From: an uncultured Desulfobacteraceae bacterium
GTDB lineage: Bacteria > Desulfobacterota > Desulfobacteria > Desulfobacterales > Desulfatirhabdiaceae
Length of the DNA: 56,015 nucleotides
NCBI GenBank assembly: GCA_903953895.1
Contig: CAJBLH010000184.1
Location: 1-56,015, forward strand
Direction of reading: 5' to 3'
Shown here: in pieces, positions 44,911-54,497 of the stretch
How positions within the stretch are numbered: the stretch's first letter is position 1
Layout of the letters: each line of letters starts with the position of its first letter
The notes under the pieces: model-generated
Told to the model about the DNA's origin: nothing
The model's input: only the letters and a program-made list of their open reading frames with translations
The model's database searches: none
Made by a program: the position numbers and the translations under genes

Positions 44911-45891
44911 TCAGGAATGGAGCATATCCGGATTCATTTTTTGGCGAACTCCCGGGCTTTCGATATTTTCCGCTTCGGATGCAGGAACCGTTGAAACAGC
45001 GTGCTGATACATCAAAGAGGCAATCAGGGTGTCTTTCTCCTGCCACATCTGGTTCAGATAGTTCTGAAACGTCACACGAAACTTCTTGTTTGTAAAATAG
45101 TCGCCGATCAGTTCCGAATCGATGGGGCGTGATGCCACACGCACCCGAATTTCTTTGACATCCCCGCAGAGAAACTGCCAGAAATTTCTGGCGCCCTTCG
45201 GATAAACAATGGTTACATCCAGCATCTGTTGCATTTTATCTCCCATGGCAGCCAGGACAAAAGCAATTCCACCGGCCTTGGGTTTCAGCAAATGGGCAAA
45301 CGGCGACACCTGTCTGTGGTGTTTCTCGGGCGTAAAACGGGTACCTTCCAGAAAATTCATGACCGAAACAGGCATGGTTTTAAATTTTTCACAGGCTTTT
45401 TGAGTGATTTCAAGATCTTTTCCCTTAAGTTGCGGATGCTTTTTCAAAAAGGACTTGGAATAGCGTTTCATGAATGGAAAATCCAGCGCCCACCATGCCA
45501 AACCCAGAAATGGCACCCATATCAGTTCCTTTTTTAAAAAAAACTTCAAAAAAGGGATTTTTCCATGAAAAATCTTCTGAAGCACCAGAATATCCATCCA
45601 TGATTGATGATTGGCAACGACCATGTACCAGCCTTTTTTATCCAGCGCATCCACTCCCTGAACATCCCATATAGCGGGGTTTGTCAGTTGAATATTCCAG
45701 TTGTTGATCGCTATCCAGGATCCGGCAATCCAGTTAATGGCTCTGTCGCAGTACATTCTCAAGATTCCAACAGGGATCAAAAACTTTATTATCGCAATCA
45801 GCAGCAGCGGAGTTGTCAGCAGGATGGTATTCAATAAATACAGCACCAAGGATAAACACCCAAGAACTGGGCCAGGCAGATATTTGAGCAT
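44911..45891 (-). CDS. 1-acylglycerol-3-phosphate acyltransferase-like protein (YihG/PlsC type)
   Basis: This 326-residue membrane protein starts with a long hydrophobic segment (about 8-42) and has the acyltransferase motifs NHQSWMD (HX4D) and FLEGTRF. It resembles the YihG subfamily, which esterifies lysophosphatidic acid. Start ATG 45891 has AAAGGA before it; the upstream 23 codons lack support. It differs clearly from the short LPLAT at 630. Confidence 0.88.
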   Translation of the reverse strand: MLKYLPGPVLGCLSLVLYLLNTILLTTPLLLIAIIKFLIPVGILRMYCDRAINWIAGSWIAINNWNIQLTNPAIWDVQGVDALDKKGWYMVVANHQSWMDILVLQKIFHGKIPFLKFFLKKELIWVPFLGLAWWALDFPFMKRYSKSFLKKHPQLKGKDLEITQKACEKFKTMPVSVMNFLEGTRFTPEKHHRQVSPFAHLLKPKAGGIAFVLAAMGDKMQQMLDVTIVYPKGARNFWQFLCGDVKEIRVRVASRPIDSELIGDYFTNKKFRVTFQNYLNQMWQEKDTLIASLMYQHAVSTVPASEAENIESPGVRQKMNPDMLHS

Positions 45892-46187
45892 ATCGGATTC
45901 CTTTCGACAAGTTGTACATGGATTCTCGTTGACGACCTGTTTCGTATCGGCGCATTCCATTGTTATTATTGTAGTGGTTCATGAGCTGAAATAACAGAAT
46001 AAATTTGCTTATTTACAAAAGTTTTACAGAAAATGCCGGGTGTTTCTGAGCGAATTGCAAGTTGACATCGTCTACCGGCTTGTTATAGGAAATTGGCAAG
46101 ATTACAAAAGATGTCTGGTTGCAGCCCAATATCTACAAACGATGATACAGGCTTTCAGATGTTACATCATCCCAAACTTGGCTTATT

Positions 46188-47162
46188 ATGAGTACCGATA
46201 GAATGTCTGAATCCAGATGGTATATTCATCCCATATTCATTTTTATTCTTTCCACCGTGGCTCTGGGTGTTTCGCTTTTTCTGTATATCTACTGGTATAT
46301 GGAAGTGAATACGGTTCTGTCGGACATGCTCCTGCGCTTCGACCTGGATCGGCGGCAGGTACTGGAATCCCGCACCTGGATTGTGATCCTCGTACTATCG
46401 CTTCTGGTCGGCATCATCTTGATCGGTATTCTCATCATCTTTGTCTATCAACAAAAAATATATCAGCTTTACCGGCTTCAGCACAATTTCATCAACAATT
46501 TCACCCATGAACTGAAAACACCGGTAACTTCGTTAAGGCTGTATCTGGATACGGCATTGAAATATCAACTGTACAACGAAGATCAGCTCAAATACATCCG
46601 CTATATGACTCAGGACGTATCTCGACTGTCAAACACCATCAACCGGATTCTGAACATCGCCAAAATTGAAAGTCGGAGCTATGGCGGGGAATTTCTGACC
46701 CTCGATATCGTGTCGGAAATCTCTCATTTTCTAATCAACCATGCGGACCAGTTTCGAAAAAGCCGGATACATTTCTATCATCCCAAGGGAAATTCTTATC
46801 ATTACCGGCTGAACCCTTCTTTATTTGAAATGCTGCTGATGAATATCTTGACCAATGCAATAAAATACAATACGTCTGATATACCGGAAATCGACATCAC
46901 GATCGCGTATCGATCCCATAAACTGTACATTCATTTTGCCGACAACGGCATGGGATTGGAGAGAGCGGAAATCCGAAAAATATTCCGCAAGTTCTACCAG
47001 GTCGGAAAATCAGACGACATGTCGGCCAAGGGAAGTGGGCTCGGACTGTTTCTTGTAGATACCATCGTTCGGATTCATAAGGGAAAGATCATCGCTACAA
47101 GTCCGGGAATCGGTAAAGGTTCTGTTTTTACGATCATTTTTCCATACAGAACATCTACCTGA
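46188..47162 (+). CDS. Membrane sensor histidine kinase
   Basis: This 324-residue kinase has two membrane helices (about 12-34 and 58-84) enclosing a very short periplasmic loop of about 25 residues, so it probably senses something in or at the membrane. A HisKA domain follows (NNFTHELKTPVTSL, phosphoacceptor His), then HATPase motifs NILTNAIKYN, DNGMGL and GSGLGLFL. No HAMP domain is evident. The response regulator gene follows after 14 bases. Confidence 0.9.
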   Translation: MSTDRMSESRWYIHPIFIFILSTVALGVSLFLYIYWYMEVNTVLSDMLLRFDLDRRQVLESRTWIVILVLSLLVGIILIGILIIFVYQQKIYQLYRLQHNFINNFTHELKTPVTSLRLYLDTALKYQLYNEDQLKYIRYMTQDVSRLSNTINRILNIAKIESRSYGGEFLTLDIVSEISHFLINHADQFRKSRIHFYHPKGNSYHYRLNPSLFEMLLMNILTNAIKYNTSDIPEIDITIAYRSHKLYIHFADNGMGLERAEIRKIFRKFYQVGKSDDMSAKGSGLGLFLVDTIVRIHKGKIIATSPGIGKGSVFTIIFPYRTST

Positions 47163-47176
47163 AATGCCGGACATTC

Positions 47177-47971
47177 ATGGATCAACATATGGAAACCACC
47201 GGAAAACTTCGCATTCTGGTCATTGAAGATGATGAACACATTGCCGAGGGGTTGAAACTCAATCTTTCGCTGCAGGGGTATTCCGTCCGAATCGCAGCCA
47301 ACGGATTCGCCGGCCTTCAGCAATGGAAAGAATGGCGGCCGCACCTTATCGTGCTGGATATCATGCTGCCGGGCATCGACGGGCTTTCTGTGCTTCAGAA
47401 CATCCGGCTTGTGGACGAACAACTGCCCATTCTCATTCTGTCAGCCAAGTCGGCATCCGAAGACAAGGTTAAAGGGCTGTCTTATGGCGTAGATGACTAT
47501 CTGAGCAAACCGTTCGACCTTGATGAATTTCTGCTGAGAATCGAACGTCTTCTTACCCGATCCTCCTGGAATCAGCAGCAGTCGGTAGAAGCGATATCCG
47601 TTGTTTCATCGATTCCCAGATATTTCGACTTCGGCAATAACCGGATCGACTTTGAAACCTCATCAGCCGTCACCCCCAGAGGAACCCTTCATCTTACCGA
47701 ACAGGAAATAAAGCTCCTGAAACTGTTTATCTCCCACAAAGGCAAACCCCTGTCCCGGGACAGACTGCTGGAAATCGGATGGGGCTATACCCGCGAAACT
47801 ACGACACGAACAGTTGATAATTTTATTGTCCGGCTTCGCAAATATTTTGAGGAGAATCCGCGAAAACCGGTGTATTTTAAAAGCTTGAGATCCGTCGGAT
47901 ATATTTTTGATCCGGATTTACTGACTCCGCAACCTGAAAAATCCTTTTTTCAGAAGTTTATGGACCCCTAA
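47177..47971 (+). CDS. OmpR-family response regulator
   Basis: The 264-residue regulator has a receiver domain (VIEDDEHIAEGL; phosphoacceptor Asp in LIVLDIMLPGIDG; Lys in YLSKPFDLDE) and a C-terminal winged helix (LTEQEIKLLKLFISHKGKPLSRD, RTVDNFIVRLRKYFE). Starts at 47177 or 47189 are possible. With the kinase directly upstream it forms a two-component system; targets are unknown, though an acyl-CoA ligase gene follows 35 bases later and may be co-transcribed. Confidence 0.92.
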   Translation: MDQHMETTGKLRILVIEDDEHIAEGLKLNLSLQGYSVRIAANGFAGLQQWKEWRPHLIVLDIMLPGIDGLSVLQNIRLVDEQLPILILSAKSASEDKVKGLSYGVDDYLSKPFDLDEFLLRIERLLTRSSWNQQQSVEAISVVSSIPRYFDFGNNRIDFETSSAVTPRGTLHLTEQEIKLLKLFISHKGKPLSRDRLLEIGWGYTRETTTRTVDNFIVRLRKYFEENPRKPVYFKSLRSVGYIFDPDLLTPQPEKSFFQKFMDP

Positions 47972-48006
47972 CCATCTCTTCACAACACAACAGGAGGCCG
48001 ACCCCC

Positions 48007-49746
48007 ATGACTTTACCCCCCTGGCCCACATCCCGATGGCCGAAAGACGTACAACGAGAGATTTCCGGTTTTGAAAAACCCCTGTTTTCTTTTCTGGATG
48101 ATACTGCCCGCGATTTCCCGAATCAGACCTACACGATTTTCAGCGATGGAAAGCGCTCCTATGCCCAGGTCAAGGATACGGCAGACCGCCTGGCTGCTTT
48201 CATGGCTTCCAAAGGCATTCAAAAAGGGGATCGGGTGGCGATTTTTCTTCCCAATCTTCCCCATTATCCGGCGATTTTCTTCGGAATTTTAAAAGCTGGG
48301 GCTGTCTGTGTCACTTGTAACCCGGTCTACACGGCCGCTGAGTTGAATTACCAGCTAAAGGATGCCGGCGCCAAAATGGTGTTCGCCATGGATCATCCGC
48401 AGTTTTATCCAACTGCGGTCAAGGCCATAGAAGGAACCGATGTTGAAACGGTTGTCATCTGCAATGTCAAATCCTACCTGCCGGCACTGAAGGGCTTTTT
48501 GGGCAGCTTGTTGGGAAAGATCCCAAAGGCCGGCAGTTACGTACCAGGACATCTTTTTTTTGACGATGTCGTGTCTGCCGCTTCCCCTCAGGCGCCCTGC
48601 ATCGATATCAATCCCACCCAGGACCTTGCGCTCATCATCTATACGGGCGGCACCACCGGTGTTCCCAAAGGCGCTTCCTTGACCCATGCCAATTTTGTCT
48701 TTGACAGCATGGTCGTCTTCGAATGGATACGGATTCCCCATGAACCCGGGGGCCCGCCCGAAAAAATCCGTTGTGGCGGCTTCCACTGCTATCTCGGCGT
48801 GCTACCCTGGTATCATAGTTTTGGTCTGACCCTTTGCCTGATCGGGTCCTGCACCAGCGCCAGCAGTCTGGTCTGCATTCCGGACCCAAGAGCCGGAACG
48901 CCTCCATTCACCGAGGTGCTGAAAGCCGTCCAGAAATACAAAACCACGCTGGTCATCGCCGTTCCCACCATTTATATCGCCTTTACCAATCATCCGCTGC
49001 TGGATCAGTTTGATTTGACGTCCATCATGTGTTGCGGATCAGGCGGAGCGCCATTGCCTGTCGAGGTTGCCAAAAAATTCGAAGCCAAGACCGGATGCAT
49101 CATTTTTGAAGGGTACGGTCTCAGCGAAACTGCGCCGGTCACATCCCTCAATCCCACCAATACTACGGATCGGCAATTCGGGTCGGTCGGTTTTCCAATG
49201 CCCAACACGGATGTGAAAATCGTTGATTCCAAAACCGGATTAACGGAACTGGCCCAGGGCGAAGATGGTGAAATCGCGATCAGCGGACCTCAGGTCATGG
49301 CTGGTTACTGGAATAAGCCCCTCGAAAATTTAGCAGTTTTCCGGGAAATTGACGGAAAGCGTTTTTTTCTGAGCGGCGATGTGGGCCATATCGATGCTGA
49401 TGGCTATATCGTCATCACGGACCGTAAAAAAGACTTGATTCTGGTAGGCGGATTCAACTGCTACCCCCGGGAAGTCGAGGAAGTTCTCTACACCCATCCC
49501 AAAATAGCAAACGTGGCTGTAGTGGGCATACCCGATCCCAACAGCGGCGAATCAGTCAAGGCGTTTATCCAACTGCTGCCCGGAGCCACTGCAACCGAAG
49601 CGGAAATCATGGCTTTCTGCAAAGACAAACTGGCCGGATACAAACGCCCTAAATCCATCGAATTCCGGGAAACCCTGCCGACATCTCCGGTGGGAAAAGT
49701 TCTCCGGCGTGTACTACGGGATGAAGTGTACAAAAGCGGAGCATAA
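48007..49746 (+). CDS. Long-chain acyl-CoA synthetase (AMP-binding, FadD-like)
   Basis: The 579-residue enzyme activates fatty acids with ATP and CoA. Motifs: IYTGGTTGVPKGASLTHANF (P-loop), GYGLSETAPVTS, LSGDVGHIDADGYI, DRKKDLILVGGFNCYPREVEE, and the catalytic Lys in SPVGKVLRR. AGGAGG lies upstream of the ATG. It is complete and typical of the FadD group used for growth on fatty acids. Confidence 0.92.
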   Translation: MTLPPWPTSRWPKDVQREISGFEKPLFSFLDDTARDFPNQTYTIFSDGKRSYAQVKDTADRLAAFMASKGIQKGDRVAIFLPNLPHYPAIFFGILKAGAVCVTCNPVYTAAELNYQLKDAGAKMVFAMDHPQFYPTAVKAIEGTDVETVVICNVKSYLPALKGFLGSLLGKIPKAGSYVPGHLFFDDVVSAASPQAPCIDINPTQDLALIIYTGGTTGVPKGASLTHANFVFDSMVVFEWIRIPHEPGGPPEKIRCGGFHCYLGVLPWYHSFGLTLCLIGSCTSASSLVCIPDPRAGTPPFTEVLKAVQKYKTTLVIAVPTIYIAFTNHPLLDQFDLTSIMCCGSGGAPLPVEVAKKFEAKTGCIIFEGYGLSETAPVTSLNPTNTTDRQFGSVGFPMPNTDVKIVDSKTGLTELAQGEDGEIAISGPQVMAGYWNKPLENLAVFREIDGKRFFLSGDVGHIDADGYIVITDRKKDLILVGGFNCYPREVEEVLYTHPKIANVAVVGIPDPNSGESVKAFIQLLPGATATEAEIMAFCKDKLAGYKRPKSIEFRETLPTSPVGKVLRRVLRDEVYKSGA

Positions 49747-49849
49747 TATCCCCTGCGGCAGGGTCAAAGGAATAGGGCATAGTCATCAGGTCAATGAAAA
49801 GAACGCGATGGAAATCGGAATAAAGAAATATTTCCGAAAGCCATTGCTC

Positions 49850-49963
49850 ATAAATATGGTTACCCGAATAATCAAACCCTACACCATCATCTCGGATCAT
49901 CAGCATAATTTCACTCTGGCGCTTTTCGAAACCAATTATAACACCGTCACAAATATTTTGTAA
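49850..49963 (-). pseudogene. Possible histidine-kinase ATPase-domain remnant
   Basis: A minus-strand stretch codes LMIRDDGVGFDYSGN, like the G1 box of a phytochrome-type histidine kinase, with no rest of the domain on either side. It is the only coding-like signal in the 357-base gap. It could be coincidence. Confidence 0.3.
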
Positions 49964-50103
49964 CCTTCACCGGATCAAATCGTTTTACAGACAAAAGCTG
50001 ACGAGCGTGCCGAAAGTCATTCGAAAGCTGTTGGAATTTTCCGTCGATAGGTGGAGGTTCCCATTTAACCACAACGCAATAATATGAAAAAAAGGAGAGT
50101 CTA

Positions 50104-50595
50104 ATGAAAAAACAATTTGTCCGTATGGTTCTGGTAGGTGCATTGGTTTTATTAGGGGCAGGGATGAGTTTTGCAGGGAAAGGCAAAGGAGTTGGAGATG
50201 GAACCGGGCCGATTCACGATTTTTCGAGTGGAGTTTATTTTATGTTCACAGGTGTCGTGATCGATTGTATACCGGGTAGCGGGCTGACACTGGACCTCGG
50301 CGAAGGCTTGAGCGAGCAGATTCAAGGTATCGGTCCGGTTTATTACTGGGAGAGCGAGGGGGTGGATTATCCGAACATTGGGGATGAACTGACTGCAGAT
50401 GTTTATACAGTTGAATACAACGGGGATTCTGAAAATGTGGCGATGTCGATTACAATAGATGGAGTCAAAATTCAGTTACGTGACCCTGCAACAGGAGTAC
50501 CCTTATGGCAGGGAGGTAATGGCGCATCAGGCGGCTCTGGTTCCGGCGGTCATGGTGGATCGGGATGCCCCACTCCCACCGGTGTTTCCAATTAA
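50104..50595 (+). CDS. Secreted protein with Gly/Ser-rich tail, unknown function
   Basis: The 163-residue protein has a signal peptide (basic KKQFVR, hydrophobic 8-22, cleavage after SFA). The mature part has a small beta-rich region (about 40-125) with YFMFTGVVIDCIPGSG and a Gly/Ser/His-rich tail. Two Cys residues could pair. AAGGAGAG precedes the ATG, and a strong terminator follows, so it is a single-gene unit. I do not recognise the family. Confidence 0.75.
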   Translation: MKKQFVRMVLVGALVLLGAGMSFAGKGKGVGDGTGPIHDFSSGVYFMFTGVVIDCIPGSGLTLDLGEGLSEQIQGIGPVYYWESEGVDYPNIGDELTADVYTVEYNGDSENVAMSITIDGVKIQLRDPATGVPLWQGGNGASGGSGSGGHGGSGCPTPTGVSN

Positions 50596-50657
50596 GGACG
50601 GTCGTAACCAGCAGCGGATGAGTTCCTTCTGATTTTTCAACCGCCTGATTTCCTCAT

Positions 50658-50689
50658 AAAAAGACTCTTCTGCCCAGAAGAGTCTTTTC
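50658..50689. terminator. Terminator after the secreted-protein gene
   Basis: AAAAGACTCTTCTG and CAGAAGAGTCTTTT form a perfect 14-bp stem with a short CC loop and a T-run, 63 bases after the stop codon. Confidence 0.9.
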
Positions 50690-50888
50690 TGTTTCATGCC
50701 CCATGATTAGATCTGTTCCCCTCGCCATATCTGCTTCATCCATATATCCTGTTTCTCTAATATTGGTTTATGCGGCCGTGAAATACCGGCATGAAATGTT
50801 TTTTAATTTGACCAATATAGGAAGTTCCCATAAACTCTGATATTCTGAAAAACGGTTTAAATTATCTGGGATAAAAAGAGGGATATGC

Positions 50889-51938
50889 ATGAGCTGGAAG
50901 GTGTCTCCGACGATCGATTCGATTTTGGATAAAGGTGATGATTTTACGAGCATTACCCGCGATGAGGCGTTGACCCTGTTGTCTCTGGAACTCGATTCCA
51001 GGGAAATCTATGCGCTGATGGAGACAGCCCATCGCATGTCCTGCCGGCAATTCGGCAACAAGGCCGAAAACCATTTTCATATCGGCATCAATGTTGCGCC
51101 CTGTCCTTACAATTGTTCTTTTTGCTCCCTGACGACACAAGCAGGTATTTTCAAGCATGCCATCGAGTTCAGCGAGGCGGATATTCAGAAATGGTCGGTG
51201 GATGCGGCATGTCAGGGGGCCGATGCCCTGAACATCATGACCACGGGAACATTTTCATTCGAACGGTTGCTGGCCGTCGGCCGGTTGCTGAAAAAAACCG
51301 TATCGACCCCTCTGGTCGCCAACACCCGCGACATCACCCACAAGGAAGCCGAGATGCTGCTGGATGCCGGATTTGTGGGCGCTTATCATGCCGTCCGCCT
51401 GGGAGAGGGCAGGGATACGCCGTTTGATCGCGACAAGCGAATCCGCACCATTTCGGTGATCAAGGATGTGGGGCTGTGCTGGATGAACTGTGTGGAGCCG
51501 GTTGGCCCTGAACACCGTCCGGAAGAAATCACGGATCTGATGTTTCTGGCCAGGGAACATGGCGCCACCTACAGCGGAGTTATGCGCCGGATCAACTTTC
51601 CCGGATCTCCCATGGCCGCCCACGGCATGATTACGGAGCGGGAAATGGCCCGCATGGTAGCCGTCAGCCGTCTGGTGATGGGTGATGCGCCCCGTGCCCA
51701 CTGTACCCATGAGCCCAATGCGGTATCGCTTCTGGCCGGGGCCAACCTGTTTTTCCCGGAGGTGGGGGCCAGTCCCAGAGATGGTGAGGTGGATACCGGA
51801 AAAGGCCGGGGAAAGAATATCCGGCTCTGTCGCGGCATCCAGGCTGAAATGGGCTGGAATCCGGATTTGCCGTCCAATTGCTTTGAAGCCAAAGCACACA
51901 TCGTCTGTGACTCAGCCGGAACAAAGAACTCCCCATGA
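50889..51938 (+). CDS. BioB-like radical SAM protein
   Basis: The 349-residue protein has the radical SAM Cys set C72, C76, C79 in CPYNCSFC and a BioB-like layout (FHIGINVAPCPYNC, NTRDITHKEAEMLLDAGFVGAYHAVRLGEG, GARP-like GPEHRPEEI). Biotin synthase would need an auxiliary 2Fe-2S site with matching Cys/Arg residues, which I cannot confirm. It is the first gene of a five-gene unit with an NMT1-type importer and a DUF3786 protein, so it may process an imported cofactor precursor. The final 35 residues carry two more Cys (LPSNCFEAK, VCDSAG). Confidence 0.82.
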   Translation: MSWKVSPTIDSILDKGDDFTSITRDEALTLLSLELDSREIYALMETAHRMSCRQFGNKAENHFHIGINVAPCPYNCSFCSLTTQAGIFKHAIEFSEADIQKWSVDAACQGADALNIMTTGTFSFERLLAVGRLLKKTVSTPLVANTRDITHKEAEMLLDAGFVGAYHAVRLGEGRDTPFDRDKRIRTISVIKDVGLCWMNCVEPVGPEHRPEEITDLMFLAREHGATYSGVMRRINFPGSPMAAHGMITEREMARMVAVSRLVMGDAPRAHCTHEPNAVSLLAGANLFFPEVGASPRDGEVDTGKGRGKNIRLCRGIQAEMGWNPDLPSNCFEAKAHIVCDSAGTKNSP

Positions 51939-52879
51939 AACCCTTTTTCATTCTGATTCTGCTGCTGCTCATGGGATGGCCCGCCGTTCTTCGGGCCGAT
52001 GCGTATCGTGTGGGTACCTGGAAAACGGCGCAGACCATTCAGCCGTTTTTCTATGAGAGATATCTTCCGCAGGGCGATCGTCTGGCGCTGTTTACGTTCA
52101 CCAACCCGGCTGACCAGAAGACGGCGCTTCTGGCCGGCAGCCTCGACATGTGCGGCACCACCCTGGCTCATGCCATTCAATCGGCGTCATTAGGCCAGCC
52201 AGTCGTCATTGTGGCGGCGCTCTGCAACAAAGCCTCGGCCCTGGTGGTCAAACAGGATGGAGCAGTGATGACGGAGGCCGATCTGAAGGGCAAAAAAATC
52301 GGATACGCGCCCGGCACCATGCATGAAGTCCTGCTGCGGGAGACGTTATCCCGAAACAGACTTTCCCCGGATAAAGATGTGACGCTCATCCGGGTGGATT
52401 TTTTTGATATGAACCTGGCCCTGGCCCGAAGCGGGATTGATGCGTATCTGTCCGGCGAGCCCTTTCCCAGCCAGGCGCTCGTCCAGGGATTGGGTCGAAT
52501 CCTCGCCTATCCTTATGATGATCAATCGGTAGGAACCATAAACGCCGGAATGCTGGTGACCCGGCAGATGATTGAAAAATATCCGGGTCGGGTGGCGGCC
52601 CTGGTAACAGCGCATGTGCTTGCCACCCAATATCTGACGGAGAATCGATCCGTCTGGCTGAGCAAGGCTGCTGAATTCGGAACGGCCCTTCCGGTTCTTG
52701 AAAAAGCGGCGCCGAACATGGAACTTTCATGGAACATGGATGCGGTTTTCATTCGAAATGTCCAGGCGCTGGGGGAACGGATGGCGTTTCTGAAGATCAT
52801 TCAAAAACAGCCTGATTATACGGATTTGATTGATACCTCCTTTGTTCATGCCGTCAAATCTAAACAGGATGTGAAATGA
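51935..52879 (+). CDS. ABC transporter substrate-binding protein (NMT1/SsuA type)
   Basis: The 314-residue protein starts with a signal peptide (hydrophobic 3-18, cleavage after RADA). It has the two-lobe binding fold of the NMT1/SsuA group: YRVGTWKTAQTIQPFFYE, LLAGSLDMCGTTLAHAI, ADLKGKKIGYAPGT. Relatives bind sulfonates, nitrate, taurine or thiamine-pyrimidine precursors. It overlaps the radical SAM gene (ATGA). Confidence 0.88.
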   Translation: MKPFFILILLLLMGWPAVLRADAYRVGTWKTAQTIQPFFYERYLPQGDRLALFTFTNPADQKTALLAGSLDMCGTTLAHAIQSASLGQPVVIVAALCNKASALVVKQDGAVMTEADLKGKKIGYAPGTMHEVLLRETLSRNRLSPDKDVTLIRVDFFDMNLALARSGIDAYLSGEPFPSQALVQGLGRILAYPYDDQSVGTINAGMLVTRQMIEKYPGRVAALVTAHVLATQYLTENRSVWLSKAAEFGTALPVLEKAAPNMELSWNMDAVFIRNVQALGERMAFLKIIQKQPDYTDLIDTSFVHAVKSKQDVK

Positions 52880-53667
52880 ACGACCGGACGACGCCTTATC
52901 GCCTGCTGTCATGGATCATCCCCGGGGCTTTGATAATGACCTGGTGGATGGTGAGCCGATGCGGGTGGCTTCCGGCATACCTGCTTCCCCATCCCGAAGA
53001 TATCGCAAAGAGCGGTTATGCATATGTCTTTGGGCATGCTGAAGGCGGGCCTTATTCCGGCAGATTCGTTACCGATGTAATCGCAAGCTTAGCTCGGGTG
53101 GCGCTGGGGTTTTCCATGGCTGCCGGCGTGGGGGTGCCTCTCGGCATTCTCAGCGGCCGCCTCATGTGGATGGACAAACTGCTTTCCGTATCGGTCAATG
53201 GTGTCCGGGCTGTTCCCGGTATCTGCTGGCTGCCGCTTTCACTGATCTGGTTCGGCATCGGTATGAAAACCACGGTATTTCTAATCTTCCTGGCTGCTTT
53301 TTTTCCTATCTATCTGAACGCTGCAGCCGGCGCTCGCGCCGTGCCCGCCATCCTGCTTCAGGCAGGTGCGATGATGGGCGTGGGCCGGATTCGCGGCGTG
53401 TTCGCCATTCTGATCCCGGGCGCCATGTCTCATCTCATGGCCGGGCTGCGCCTGGGTCTGGGCATTTCCTGGGCCTATCTGGTTCTGGGGGAATTGACCG
53501 GTGTTCCGAGCGGTCTGGGAGCCGTTATCATGGATGCCCGCATGTCGGGACACATCGATGTCATCATCGTCGGCATCGTGATGATTGCTTTGTTCGGGCA
53601 ATTGAGCGACTATCTGCTGAGGTGTCTGCTTCGTTGTCTGTTTAAAAGCGCCAGGCGGACTCCGTGA
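52876..53667 (+). CDS. ABC transporter permease (BPD family)
   Basis: The 263-residue permease has about six membrane helices and the EAA-loop GAMMGVGRIRGVFAILIPGA, which docks with the ATPase. It is of the SsuC/TauC type. It overlaps the binding-protein gene by four bases. Confidence 0.9.
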   Translation: MNDRTTPYRLLSWIIPGALIMTWWMVSRCGWLPAYLLPHPEDIAKSGYAYVFGHAEGGPYSGRFVTDVIASLARVALGFSMAAGVGVPLGILSGRLMWMDKLLSVSVNGVRAVPGICWLPLSLIWFGIGMKTTVFLIFLAAFFPIYLNAAAGARAVPAILLQAGAMMGVGRIRGVFAILIPGAMSHLMAGLRLGLGISWAYLVLGELTGVPSGLGAVIMDARMSGHIDVIIVGIVMIALFGQLSDYLLRCLLRCLFKSARRTP

Positions 53668-54497
53668 GTACCCGGCTGAAACTCATTTCGACCCGGGCGG
53701 CCCGGCCTCAGGCGGTTCTGGACATTAAAGGGGTCTCCCAAATATTCCGCGTCGCTCAAACCACCTGCCACGCGCTTGAAAACGTCAGCTTTCAGGCGGG
53801 GACGGGCGAATTGATCTGCATCCTGGGCCCGAGCGGCTGTGGGAAATCGACGCTTCTTAAAATTCTTTCCGGTTTCATTGCCCCCAGCGCCGGAAAAGTT
53901 GCCTTGAACGGGCTTCCGGTTTTTCGGCCAGGGCCGGACCGGTGTGTCGTTTTTCAGGAAGATGCGCTCTTTCCCTGGCTGACGGTGGCCGAAAATATCG
54001 CATTTGGATTGAAGGGCAGGGGGCTTGGCAGTCAATCGGCGCGTCAGGAAACAGAGCGGTTTTTGTCTCTGGTGAATCTTGAAGCGTTTGCCGACTACCT
54101 GCCGCGGGAGGTTTCCGGAGGGATGAAGCAGCGGGTGGCGCTGGCCCGTGTGCTGATACTGAATCCCAAAGTGCTTCTGATGGATGAACCATTCGCCGCC
54201 CTGGATGCACAGACCCGTGAAGAGATGCAGAATTTTCTGCTGGCATTGTGGAAAAAACTCTCCCACACCATTTTGTTTGTCACACACGATGTCGCCGAAG
54301 CGGTGACGCTTGCGGACCGTATTCTGGTTATGGGAAAAAATCCGGGCCGAATCCGTCACGACATCGCAGTAACTCTGAAGCGGCCCCGGATGCGGGAAAC
54401 CGACGATTTTCATCATCATTGCAAACGCCTGTACGCGCTTCTGCGTACGGGGGATACAGGAGGGATGCAATCATGCCAAAACCCCAGAATGTCATGA
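53664..54497 (+). CDS. ABC transporter ATP-binding protein (SsuB/TauB type)
   Basis: The 277-residue ATPase has Walker A GPSGCGKST, signature VSGGMKQRVALAR, Walker B VLLMDEPFAALD and the switch His in FVTHDVAEAV. It starts at GTG, overlapping the permease stop (GTGA), and its last 25 bases overlap the DUF3786 gene. Together with the two preceding genes it forms an importer. Confidence 0.92.
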   Translation: MSTRLKLISTRAARPQAVLDIKGVSQIFRVAQTTCHALENVSFQAGTGELICILGPSGCGKSTLLKILSGFIAPSAGKVALNGLPVFRPGPDRCVVFQEDALFPWLTVAENIAFGLKGRGLGSQSARQETERFLSLVNLEAFADYLPREVSGGMKQRVALARVLILNPKVLLMDEPFAALDAQTREEMQNFLLALWKKLSHTILFVTHDVAEAVTLADRILVMGKNPGRIRHDIAVTLKRPRMRETDDFHHHCKRLYALLRTGDTGGMQSCQNPRMS